From positions 1 through 57,253 of the forward strand of contig JAOPYG010000101.1 of NCBI GenBank assembly GCA_025964685.1: DNA of 57,253 bases, read 5' to 3'. Each line of letters begins with the position of its first letter. The stretch's first letter is position 1. Both the position numbers and the translations under genes were made by a program. Of this stretch, positions 14,737-22,494 are shown one piece after another. The stretch comes from Actinoallomurus sp. (GTDB taxonomy: Bacteria > Actinomycetota > Actinomycetes > Streptosporangiales > Streptosporangiaceae). The notes beneath the pieces are model-generated. The model saw nothing but the letters and a program-made list of their open reading frames with translations. It made no database searches and had not been told where the DNA came from.

Positions 14737-16215
14737 ATGCTTCCCGACACGGATGTGCTCGTCGTGGGCGCAGGCCCCACCGGGCTGCTGCTCGCCGGGG
14801 ATCTCGCCGCCGCCGGCGTGTCCTGCGTCGTTCTGGAGCGCCGCGACACCGAGTCGAATCTCACCCGCGCCTTCGGCGTGCACGCGCGGACCCTTGAGCT
14901 GCTCGACGCCCGCGGAGTCGCCGAAGAGCTCATCCGTACCGGCCTGCGGGTGTCCCGGCTGGGCCCGTTCGGCATCAGGTTCTCCGGCCTGCCGAGCCGC
15001 TTCCCCTACCTGCTGATCACACCGCAGTACGAGACCGAACGCGTGCTGGAGCGGCGCGCGCTGGCGCTCGGCGCGCGGATCGTACGCGGCACCGAACTGC
15101 TCGGCCTGCGCCAGGACTCCGAGGCGGTCGAACTGACGGTCCGCGACACCAGGGGCGCGGAACGAACGCTGCGCGCGCGATACGCCGTCGGTGCCGACGG
15201 CGCACACAGCACGGTGCGGCGGGCGCTCGGCCTGCCGTTCCCCGGCCAGGCCGCGGTGCGGTCGGTGATGATCTGCGACCTCCGGCTCCTCCGGCCCCCT
15301 CCCGACACCGTGACGGCCAGGGCCACCGGAGACGGCTTCGTCTTCGTCGTGCCGTTCGGCGACGGTTGGCACCGCGTGATCGTCTGGAACCGCGCGAACC
15401 AGCTCCCCGACACCGCGCCGGTCGACTTCGCGGAGGTCCGTGAGATCACCGAACGGATCCTCGGCACCGACCTCGGCATGCACGACCCGCGCTGGATCTC
15501 CCGCTTCCACAGTGACGAACGCCAGGTGCCGCGCTACCGCGACGGCCGGGTCTTCCTCGCCGGCGACGCCGCGCACGTGCACTCACCCGCCGGCGGCATG
15601 GGCATGAACACCGGGCTGCAGGACGCCGCCAACCTCGGCTGGAAGCTCGCCGCCGCGATCCAGGGCTGGGCGCCCCCGGGGTTGCTGGACACCTACCACG
15701 ACGAGCGCCATCCGGTCGGGCAGCGGGTCCTGCGCACCAGTGGCGCGATCCTGCGCGGCGCCAAGATCCGCCCGCGCGGCCTGCGCCTGATCCGCGACAC
15801 GGTCCTGCAAGTCGCCACGCGCGTCCCCGCGATCACCCGCCGCATGGCCGGGGCGGTGTCCATGATCGACCTGGCGTACCCGGCGCCGGCGGGCGCCCAT
15901 CCCCTCACGGGCCGCCGAGCCCCGGACATCCCGCTGGCGGAAGGCGCGCCGAGCACTCTGTATCGCGCACTACAGCCGGGCCGATTTCTGCTGGTCATGC
16001 CACCGGGAGCGGTTGGTGACTCCACGGCGGCCGGGTGGGGCGACCGCGTCGACCTGGCGACGGCGGGCGGCCCGACACGCAGCGTCGTGCTCGTCCGCCC
16101 GGACGGTTACATCGCCTGGGCCGCCGAGGACTCCGGTCCGGCGACCCGCCCGGCCGAGATCGGCACGGCACTCAACGAATGGTGCGGTCCTGCGGCGACC
16201 TCGGTCCCGCACTGA
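14737..16215 (+). CDS. FAD-dependent aromatic/polyketide hydroxylase
   Basis: A 492-residue class A flavoprotein monooxygenase of the p-hydroxybenzoate hydroxylase fold, which uses NAD(P)H and O2 to hydroxylate an aromatic ring. Visible are the FAD Rossmann motif VLVVGAGPTGLLLAGDLA at about 7-24, the NAD(P)H/FAD motif YAVGADGAHSTVRRALG at about 149-165, and the ribityl-binding FLAGDAAHVHSPAGGMGMN near 275-293. The C-terminal thioredoxin-like part (about 390-490) is typical of the RdmE/PgaE-like polyketide group. No polyketide synthase is nearby, so it may be catabolic or detoxifying. AGGGGG precedes the ATG. Confidence 0.9.
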   Translation: MLPDTDVLVVGAGPTGLLLAGDLAAAGVSCVVLERRDTESNLTRAFGVHARTLELLDARGVAEELIRTGLRVSRLGPFGIRFSGLPSRFPYLLITPQYETERVLERRALALGARIVRGTELLGLRQDSEAVELTVRDTRGAERTLRARYAVGADGAHSTVRRALGLPFPGQAAVRSVMICDLRLLRPPPDTVTARATGDGFVFVVPFGDGWHRVIVWNRANQLPDTAPVDFAEVREITERILGTDLGMHDPRWISRFHSDERQVPRYRDGRVFLAGDAAHVHSPAGGMGMNTGLQDAANLGWKLAAAIQGWAPPGLLDTYHDERHPVGQRVLRTSGAILRGAKIRPRGLRLIRDTVLQVATRVPAITRRMAGAVSMIDLAYPAPAGAHPLTGRRAPDIPLAEGAPSTLYRALQPGRFLLVMPPGAVGDSTAAGWGDRVDLATAGGPTRSVVLVRPDGYIAWAAEDSGPATRPAEIGTALNEWCGPAATSVPH

Positions 16216-16342
16216 TCGACCCGGCCGAGAACCCGTGGTCGGCCCGCTCATCGCCGGTGGCGAATCGGCTGGCTTGTGGCCGGACCGCTCCTTGGCGTGA
16301 GCCGCCGGGCGGAACCGTGCCGCTCGCGTCGCCGCTGCGCCG

Positions 16343-16364
16343 GCCCGGCGCTCAGGCGCCGGGC
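16343..16364. terminator. Hairpin at convergent gene ends, overlapping a stop
   Basis: GCCCGGCGC-TCAG-GCGCCGGGC: a perfect 9-bp stem with a 4-nt loop. It covers the stop codon of the minus-strand small gene 16352-16552 and faces the end of the hydroxylase gene. Confidence 0.6.
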
Positions 16365-16552
16365 TGGTCCTCGGTGTCGGCGTGGTCGTCGCCGTTCGGC
16401 TCCTGGAAGGTCTCTTTCGTGCCGTCATAGCGGCGGCCGACGGATTCGGCGGCGCGGTTCGACAGCTCCGCGGCGGCCTTGCCCTGAGGGTGCTGGTCTC
16501 CCGACTCCTCGGACGCCTGCTGGTCGTTTCGGCCCTTGGACTCGGACTCCAT
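16352..16552 (-). CDS. Small acidic hydrophilic hypothetical protein
   Basis: A 66-residue, probably disordered protein rich in Glu, Asp, Gln, Ser and Gly, with no hydrophobic core (MESESKGRNDQQASEE at the start, DDHADTEDQPGA at the end). The ATG has a strong GAGGAGG 7 nt upstream, which is the main support for the gene; the open frame continues upstream but only as a shadow of other coding. It lies between the convergent hydroxylase and the divergent APH-fold gene. No family is recognised; small stress-related hydrophilins look similar in composition. Confidence 0.6.
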   Translation of the reverse strand: MESESKGRNDQQASEESGDQHPQGKAAAELSNRAAESVGRRYDGTKETFQEPNGDDHADTEDQPGA

Positions 16553-16651
16553 GAGTGCCCTCCTCGTACGGTCTCCTGAACGTTCCGGCGTCCCCAGCCT
16601 AGAGGCCGGTGATCGGCACCGGGCATCCCGCCCGTGCAGTAGCGTCGCGCC

Positions 16652-17584
16652 GTGAACGGGGGGACGGGGAACGCCGGTGGGTGGGAGCCCGAGTACACGG
16701 TCTCCGTCGCCCAGGCGGCCGAGCTCGTCGGCGGGCAGTTCGCCCACCTGCGCGGCGCGTCGGTCGAGGTCCTGGCCACCGGCTGGGACAACACCGTGTT
16801 CCTCGTCGGCGGGGAGTGGGTCTTCCGGTTCCCGCGCCGGGCGGTCATCCTGCCCGGGGTCCGCCGGGAGATCGCCGTGCTCCCGCGGCTCGCCCCTGCC
16901 CTGCCGCTGCCGATCCCCGTACCCGAGCTCGCCGGTCGTCCGTGCGGGGCGTTCCCCTGGCCGTTCTGGGGCGCCCGGCACCTGCCCGGCTGTGAGCTCG
17001 CCGAGTCAGGTCTCGCCGATGACGACCGGGTCGCCGCCGCGGACGGGCTCGGCGCGTTCCTGCGGGCGCTGCACGCTCCGGGCATGGTGCCGCTGGCGGG
17101 GGCGTTGCCGCGCGACCCGATGAGCCGCGCCGAGCCGTCCGCACGGTCACCCCTGGCGCGTGAGCGTCTGGCCCGGCTCGCCCGTGCCGACGTCTGGCGG
17201 CCCGACGCCGCGGTCGACTCGCTCCTGCGTGAGGGCGAGCGGCTCGGGCCGCACACCGGTGCCGTCGCGGTCTCCCACGGCGACCTGCACATCCGCCATC
17301 TGCTCGTGGACGGTGACGCGCGGGCGGCGGCCGTCATCGACTGGGGCGACCTGTCCCTCGCCGATCCCTCCGTCGACCTGTCGCTGGCCTACGGCGGTTT
17401 CGCCGGCGCCGCGCGTACGGCGCTGTTGTCCGCGTACGGGCCGGTCGGAGCCGAGACGGAACTGAGGGCACGGGTGCTGGCCGTCTTCCTGTGCGCGGCG
17501 CTCGCCGAGTACGCCGCCGACACCGGCCGTGAGCGGCTCCTGGCAGAGGCACTGACGGGCATCGCCCGCGTGGTCGGCGACTAA
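16652..17584 (+). CDS. Aminoglycoside phosphotransferase-fold kinase
   Basis: A 310-residue protein of the APH/choline kinase superfamily. Seen are the N-lobe with ATGWDNTVFLVGGEWVFRFPR at about 42-62, the catalytic loop SHGDLHIRHLLVDG near 209-222 with Asp as base, and the metal-binding VIDWGDLSLADPSVDL near 228-243. Such proteins phosphorylate antibiotics or small hydroxyl metabolites; the substrate cannot be told from sequence. The GTG start has only a weak ribosome site, so the first 10-14 residues are uncertain. A TetR gene follows 51 bp downstream on the same strand. Confidence 0.85.
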   Translation: MNGGTGNAGGWEPEYTVSVAQAAELVGGQFAHLRGASVEVLATGWDNTVFLVGGEWVFRFPRRAVILPGVRREIAVLPRLAPALPLPIPVPELAGRPCGAFPWPFWGARHLPGCELAESGLADDDRVAAADGLGAFLRALHAPGMVPLAGALPRDPMSRAEPSARSPLARERLARLARADVWRPDAAVDSLLREGERLGPHTGAVAVSHGDLHIRHLLVDGDARAAAVIDWGDLSLADPSVDLSLAYGGFAGAARTALLSAYGPVGAETELRARVLAVFLCAALAEYAADTGRERLLAEALTGIARVVGD

Positions 17585-17635
17585 CTACCAGAGCGCCGCT
17601 CTCGTTTCGATGCGATGCTCTGTTATGGTCGAGGC

Positions 17636-18337
17636 ATGAACGCGAGCCGTACGGCAAGGGAGCGAGTGCGGGCCGAGCTCATGGGCGAGATCACCGACGT
17701 CGTCCGGCGGCATCTGGCCCGCGACGGCGCGGCTGGCCTGTCCCTGCGGGCGGTCGCCCGCGAGATGGGCATGGTCTCCTCGGCCATCTACCGCTACTAC
17801 CCCAGCCGCGACGACCTGCTCACCGCCCTGATCATCGACGGGTACAACGCCGTCGGCGAGGCGGTCGAGCGGGCGGACGCGGCGTGCCCGCGCGATGACC
17901 ACCTCGCACGCTGGTTCGCCACAGGGCACGCGATCCGCGACTGGGCGCTCGCGCATCCCCATGAGTACGCCCTGCTCTACGGCTCGCCCGTGCCCGGCTA
18001 CCGTGCGCCGGAGGACACGATCGCCCCGGCCACGCGTACGGCGGTGGTCCTGTGCGGGGTGATTGGCGACGCCTGCCAAACCGGCACGCTCGACCCGCCG
18101 TCCGGCTTCCCGCCCCCGGCGGAGTCGTTCGCCCCTGACGCCGCCCTGATCAGGGAGCAGGTGATGCCAGACCTCCCCGATGCGGTCATCGCGCGGATGG
18201 TCACCGCTTGGGCGAGCTTGCTCGGCAACGTCAGCTTCGAGCTGTTCGGGCAGTTCAACAACGTCATCACCGATCGGGCCGCGCTCTTCGACCACACCCT
18301 GCGCAGCCTTGGCCGCTACGTCGGCCTGCCCGCTTGA
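17636..18337 (+). CDS. TetR-family regulator with WHG-type C-domain
   Basis: A 233-residue regulator. The DNA-binding helix-turn-helix is at about 12-62 (ADGRAGLSLRAVAREMGMVSS-type block ending in AIYRYYPSRDDLLTALI), and the C-terminal ligand domain is of the TetR_C_33/WHG type, marked by RDWALAHPHEYALLYGSPVPGY. The start at 17636 has CGAGG close upstream; an ATG seven codons earlier has none. Its last 55 residues closely resemble a decayed frameshifted copy at 22255-22439. Target genes are unknown; the adjacent APH gene and the divergent secreted-protein region are candidates. Confidence 0.88.
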   Translation: MNASRTARERVRAELMGEITDVVRRHLARDGAAGLSLRAVAREMGMVSSAIYRYYPSRDDLLTALIIDGYNAVGEAVERADAACPRDDHLARWFATGHAIRDWALAHPHEYALLYGSPVPGYRAPEDTIAPATRTAVVLCGVIGDACQTGTLDPPSGFPPPAESFAPDAALIREQVMPDLPDAVIARMVTAWASLLGNVSFELFGQFNNVITDRAALFDHTLRSLGRYVGLPA

Positions 18338-18486
18338 CGCGTGCGGGACGGCGGCAGCCGAACGGAAAGGTCCGCCCGTTACTCAAGCCGGCTCATCGCG
18401 GTCCATCCTTCTTTGTCACCTACCGGCTCATCCCGCTGATCGAGGCCAGCCTCCGCTGACCTTTTTGTTAGGGCCTCTCAGGACCG

Positions 18487-19101
18487 TCAGAACGGCCGGA
18501 AGGGAACCGGCTGCCCGGCCGCGTCGAGCCAGCGGACGGTCCAGTACCTACCTCCGGCAACGGCGTATCCGGAGATCCGGCCCGTCGGGTCGACGTCCGC
18601 CAGGAAGTAGCGTCCCGGCGCGATGTCGTGGCCTGTTGGAAGTGGCTTCGTCGGTACGTCGTACGTGGGAAGGTCGGTGCCGCTGAGCCGGACCTTCACC
18701 ACGTCGTCCGGTGTCGGACCCCAGTAGTAGACCGGTGCCCGATGGGGAGGCGGCGCCGACGGTGTCACCGGGGCGAGGGCATTCGCCGCCCAGTAGTCGC
18801 TCATCGGCAGGCGGGGGTCGAAGCCGCAGTTGCCCATCGCTCCCGCGGTGAAGCCCGGCGGCACCACGTCCAGGCAGAGATGGTCGTGCGGGTTCGCCAT
18901 GCGCATCCACTGATGCTGGGCGACGAGTTCCCACGTACGGGCGTCCGGCGCGGTGAAGCGTGCGACGACGACCGGCGCTCCCATGCGCTCCGCCGTCCGC
19001 GCACGCCATTCCTCCCAGCTCTTCAACCCGTAGACACCGGCGGCGATCACGACCGGAACACCGGCCAGAGCCACCCACAGCCTCCATCGTCTCTTGCTCA
19101 T
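18487..19101 (-). CDS. Membrane-anchored extracytoplasmic hypothetical protein
   Basis: A 204-residue protein with a basic MSKRRWR start and one transmembrane anchor at about 8-26 (WVALAGVPVVIAAGVYGL). The remainder is exported: a charged stalk, then a Pro-, Trp- and Tyr-rich globular region containing HDHLCLDVVPPGF and a second Cys in MGNCGFDP, which could form a disulfide. No enzyme motif is recognised. GGAGG is upstream of the ATG at relaxed spacing. A strong hairpin separates it from the upstream amidase_6 gene on the same strand, so it probably has its own promoter. Confidence 0.7.
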   Translation of the reverse strand: MSKRRWRLWVALAGVPVVIAAGVYGLKSWEEWRARTAERMGAPVVVARFTAPDARTWELVAQHQWMRMANPHDHLCLDVVPPGFTAGAMGNCGFDPRLPMSDYWAANALAPVTPSAPPPHRAPVYYWGPTPDDVVKVRLSGTDLPTYDVPTKPLPTGHDIAPGRYFLADVDPTGRISGYAVAGGRYWTVRWLDAAGQPVPFRPF

Positions 19102-19120
19102 GGGACGCTCGACCTCCTAA

Positions 19121-19168
19121 CGGTCGTGAGAACGGCACCGGCGTTCACCGGCGCCGTTCACACGACCG
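19121..19168 (-). terminator. Long hairpin terminator after amidase_6 gene
   Basis: CGGTCGTG-A-GAACGGC (19121-19136) pairs with GCCGTTC-A-CACGACCG (19153-19168): 15 bp plus one A.A mismatch, with a 16-nt loop that itself contains CCGG repeats. It lies 37 nt beyond the minus-strand stop. Confidence 0.75.
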
Positions 19169-19204
19169 GTCCGCGTTTCATGACAGACCGGGCACGAGGG
19201 TTCG

Positions 19205-21601
19205 TCACTTCGAGTGTACGGAAGCGACCCAGAAGGTCCCCTCGTGACCGTGGCTACGCGCATAGGACACCCAGCTGTGGAACCATTCGCGGACATTGCG
19301 GCTGTGCTGGGCGATGATGAAGTCGCTGGTCCCGTAGACCCCGACGATGACGCCGGTGTGGCTGATCCGGTTGAAAGGTCCGCCCCGCCAGTTCGCGAAG
19401 ACGATGTTCCCGTAATTCGCCTGGGAGTAGTAGCGCACCCAGTCACTTCCATAGTTGGCGAGGTACTGGGCGAGATGGGGAGCACCACCCCAAGAGTAGG
19501 TGGAGCCGCTCCAGTCGTGCGCCCAATAATGGTCATTGGTGTGGTGGGCATGCCACTTCCAATACGAGGTCATCTTCATGCCGCCACCGATATGAAGGGC
19601 CATGGAGACGAAGTCGGTGCAGTCATCGCCGTAGCCGTTGAAGTTCCGGTGATAGGCGTTGTTCCACGCCCAGCTCTGGATACCTCTTCTGTTCGGATAG
19701 AAGATGTTGGGCCGCATGATGCTTGGCGCGGGCGTCGGTTGAGCGGCTGATGTGTCCAGGGGGGCGGGGTCGTTGCCGTCCGAGTCATTGAAATCGCCGA
19801 GTGTGTCGGATGCGGCCGTGACGTCGCTCGAAGAACCGACCTGGTCTTCCGCGTCCGACGCGTCGACGAGCCCCGTCAGCTTCGGCGCGCCCTGGGCCGA
19901 GAAGCCGAACAGGAGGTTGTCGAGCCGGCCGCAGCAGGTCACGCTGCCATCCGGCGGGTCGGTGACCGCGATGTCGGTCGAATAGGTCAGCTGATCGGTG
20001 GTGTAGACGGAGACCGCCGACCCGTCGGCCGACGGGACCGCCAGGGTGTTCGTCAGGCTGTTCACACCGTTCTTCGGCCCCTCACCGGCCGATCTCATGT
20101 CCGCACCGTAGGCGAGGTCCTGGGGGGCCTCCATAGTCAGCCGGTCACCGAAGAGGGCGCCGGCCGAACTCGCCTGAATCGCCGCGGCGGCGTTCGGATA
20201 CACCCCCTCATCCAGGCCCTGCCTGGCGTCGAGGAACTGCTGCGCGGCCTGAACGTACTGACCCGCACCGCCGGCCACGGCGACCGGCTTCGACGGGGTG
20301 ACGAGGACGGCGGGCTGGCCGGTGCCGTCCGCGTTCAGCGCGGCCACCCGCACCGTGTACGCCGTTCCGTTCGTCAATCCGTTGACCACGGCGAAGTCGT
20401 CGTCGGTGGAGACGGTGCTCACCGTGTTGCCCGACGGGTCGACGACCTGCACGACATATCCGGTGACGCCACCCTGGTCGCCCGCGTCGGTCGGAACCGA
20501 CCAGTGCGCCCGCAGCCCCGAGTCGCCGGCGGTCACGACCAACCCTTGCGGCTTGCCGGGGGCGGCCGGTGCCTCGTACGTCACCGTGATGGACGCCGCC
20601 GACTCGGATTGGGTAGGCGAACAATAGAACGCCCCGCTGGGCTCCGCGGGGTTGTGCGCCTTGAGGACCAGGCCGTCATTCGGCGTGTCGCCGATGACCC
20701 AGCTCTGGACGACGGAGGTGATGTCCCATGCCTGCCTGCTGCCCACGTCCGACGCCGCGGCGTCAGTGTCGGCGGCGGCGGCCAACTGCGCCCCCGTGCT
20801 CGCGGCGGCGACATCGCTGTCTGCCGGGAAGATGTCGAGGAGCCCGGTCCAGTACGCGGGAACAGGCACTCCGTTCGGTCGCATGGCCGCGTGTCCTCCG
20901 GGAGGCGGCGGCGGGATGGCGTATCGGCACTGCGACAAGTTCAGCGACGCGGTGATGATCCGCGCGCCGGCCGGGATCGCGGATAGGTCCGGCTTGAGAC
21001 CCGAGGTCCACTGGGCCGACGCTCCGGTGATATCCGCTCCGACTCTGAGATCGCCTCCGGCCGTGACGCCGCAGCTCGAACAGTTGCTCTGCGAAGAGCT
21101 CATCCCCTTGAAGCTCGCCAACGCGGTTCCCGTGATGGTCTTGGACGTGGTCGGTTGCTCCGACGGCGCGGACGGCACGGAGACGTTGCCCGCCCGGACC
21201 GTTTGGGCCGTTGTCACATCCGAGCACACGTTGTCCACGCACGCCTGCATGCTCCAGTGATAGACGGTTCCCGGCTGGAGCGCGCCGTCGGGGAATCGGT
21301 AGGTGACCCGCTGGCCGCTCGGCATGTCGCCGTACGCGGTCGGCGTTCCGCCGACCGGGTTTCCCGATGGGTCGGTCACGAAGAACTTGCCGGTGGCGAT
21401 ACGGTCCTGCGGATCCTGGACTATCCCGGAAACGGTAGGAGTGGCGGTGTCTTGTCCGGTGGTCTGCAGGTATGCGGGCGCGGGCGGCGGAACCGTGTCC
21501 GCGCTCGCCACTTTTCCCCCCGCGCAGATGAAGGTGGCAGAAGCGAGCATGAACGTCGCCACCAGCGGAGCCACCGTACGGCGGCCACGAAGCCTTCTCA
21601 T
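19205..21601 (-). CDS. Secreted multidomain protein with amidase_6 C-domain
   Basis: A 798-residue exported protein. A basic-hydrophobic signal peptide (about 1-34, ending near ASA) is followed by a domain resembling bacterial Ig-like/YD-associated modules (45-140) and a DNRLRE/TGF-propeptide-like region with NLSQCRYA and WDITSVVQSWVIG (150-345). A fibronectin III domain follows at about 348-435, then a linker, and a C-terminal amidase_6-type domain (about 640-798). That last domain holds YGDDCTDFVSMALHIGG, whose Cys is the likely nucleophile, and a His in RISHTGVIVG, as in NlpC/P60-like cysteine peptidases. The role is probably cell-wall or extracellular amide hydrolysis. It shares an upstream 16-nt motif with the sedolisin gene. 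Confidence 0.82.
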   Translation of the reverse strand: MRRLRGRRTVAPLVATFMLASATFICAGGKVASADTVPPPAPAYLQTTGQDTATPTVSGIVQDPQDRIATGKFFVTDPSGNPVGGTPTAYGDMPSGQRVTYRFPDGALQPGTVYHWSMQACVDNVCSDVTTAQTVRAGNVSVPSAPSEQPTTSKTITGTALASFKGMSSSQSNCSSCGVTAGGDLRVGADITGASAQWTSGLKPDLSAIPAGARIITASLNLSQCRYAIPPPPPGGHAAMRPNGVPVPAYWTGLLDIFPADSDVAAASTGAQLAAAADTDAAASDVGSRQAWDITSVVQSWVIGDTPNDGLVLKAHNPAEPSGAFYCSPTQSESAASITVTYEAPAAPGKPQGLVVTAGDSGLRAHWSVPTDAGDQGGVTGYVVQVVDPSGNTVSTVSTDDDFAVVNGLTNGTAYTVRVAALNADGTGQPAVLVTPSKPVAVAGGAGQYVQAAQQFLDARQGLDEGVYPNAAAAIQASSAGALFGDRLTMEAPQDLAYGADMRSAGEGPKNGVNSLTNTLAVPSADGSAVSVYTTDQLTYSTDIAVTDPPDGSVTCCGRLDNLLFGFSAQGAPKLTGLVDASDAEDQVGSSSDVTAASDTLGDFNDSDGNDPAPLDTSAAQPTPAPSIMRPNIFYPNRRGIQSWAWNNAYHRNFNGYGDDCTDFVSMALHIGGGMKMTSYWKWHAHHTNDHYWAHDWSGSTYSWGGAPHLAQYLANYGSDWVRYYSQANYGNIVFANWRGGPFNRISHTGVIVGVYGTSDFIIAQHSRNVREWFHSWVSYARSHGHEGTFWVASVHSK

Positions 21602-21913
21602 TCGATTGTCACCCCGTCGTCCTGACGCGCCGACCGCACGATCGGCAGACGAAGATCAACACAAGGAGTGACAGAAGTCAACGAAAGCCCCGATATGCCA
21701 GATTGCGGCCTGCCGAAAGCCGCCACGCCCGCCCGACCAGCACGACTCCGTAAAGCCGCTCGGTGCGGTGATCGAAGATCGCAGAACGAGAAGCGAATAA
21801 GCAGTTAGGCTGGCGCTATTTGACCAGAAGTGGACATTGTGTCGTGATCTTGCGCGATCGGCCGGCGACCGCGAATAGTCACCCTTTTCATCCGCCCGCG
21901 GAGCAGCGATGAT
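21602..21913. other. AT-richer promoter region of the amidase_6 gene
   Basis: About 310 bp without a gene, with lower GC than its surroundings. It holds the 21822-21837 motif shared with the sedolisin promoter and runs into the transposase relic. I see no ORF with a ribosome site here. Confidence 0.5.
21822..21837 (-). promoter_or_regulatory. Shared upstream motif, copy 1
   Basis: On the minus strand ATGTCCACTTCTGGTC, 221 bp upstream of the amidase_6 start. It matches 14 of 16 bases of the copy before the sedolisin gene (24618-24633). Confidence 0.45.
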
Positions 21914-22175
21914 CACGTCATGACCGCGAGTTGCGGGTCTGCCTGCTGGGCTGGGCGGCTAGGCCTTGCTGGTGCTGGTCCATCTGCGGAAGGGCGAGAC
22001 GTTCGCGGAGGCAGGGGGCGGGTTTCGGTGTATCGACGTCGACGTCGACGGCCCGGCTCCACCCACGATCTGACCGCGGCTCGGATCTGGGGAGTTTGCG
22101 CGAACTGGAGGATGCCGAGATCCCCACCCTCGCTGACAAGGGCTATCAAGGCGCCGAGACGACTACGGTCATCAC
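21914..22175 (+). pseudogene. Decayed IS5-type transposase fragment
   Basis: Pieces of a DDE transposase of the actinobacterial IS5 group appear in different frames. First is RELRVCLLGWAA, then LVLVHLRKGETFAEAGGGF (the helix-turn-helix region), then after an internal deletion GSTHDLTAARIWG, then in yet another frame LRELEDAEIPTLADKGYQGAE, which carries the usual ADKGYQG block. At least two frameshifts and a deletion make it non-functional, and no terminal repeats were found. It marks an old insertion between two secreted-protein genes. Confidence 0.75.
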
Positions 22176-22254
22176 ACCGTATCGTCGCCGATGCCGCCCG
22201 TCAGGGGCGGCGCGACCCGCCGGGCGGCTACCCGCCACCATCGGCGTCGTACGC

Positions 22255-22439
22255 GGCGATGATCGCGAGGCGGACCTGCCCGCCGACGTCGTCGCGCGGG
22301 CGGTGACCGCCTGGCCGGGGCTCTTCGGCGCGGTGAGCTTCGAGCTATTCCGGGCAGTACAACAACGTCATCACCCTGGCCGCCATCTCCGACTACGCGA
22401 TGTGGGGTCCGGGCCGTCAGATCGGCTTTCCCGGCTGAC
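22255..22439 (+). pseudogene. Decayed TetR C-terminal fragment, frameshifted
   Basis: Reading ADLPADVVARAVTAWPGLFG-AVSFELF, then after one extra base near 22350, GQYNNVIT and a tail ending GFPG-stop, this aligns along its whole length with the C-terminus of the intact TetR at 17636-18337 (LPDAVIARMVTAWASLLG, FELFGQFNNVIT, VGLPA-stop). The N-terminal DNA-binding part is absent; the fragment directly abuts the transposase relic. It appears to be a paralogue truncated by the insertion and then frameshifted. Confidence 0.8.
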
Positions 22440-22444
22440 GAGAA

Positions 22445-22477
22445 CGGGGCCGGATGCCAGAACGGCATCCGGCCCCG
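22445..22477 (-). terminator. Terminator hairpin after sedolisin gene
   Basis: CGGGGCCGGATGCC (22445-22458) and GGCATCCGGCCCCG (22464-22477) form a perfect 14-bp stem with a 5-nt loop, 18 nt past the minus-strand stop at 22495. Confidence 0.8.
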
Positions 22478-22494
22478 TCACGAGGCGTTCCTGC

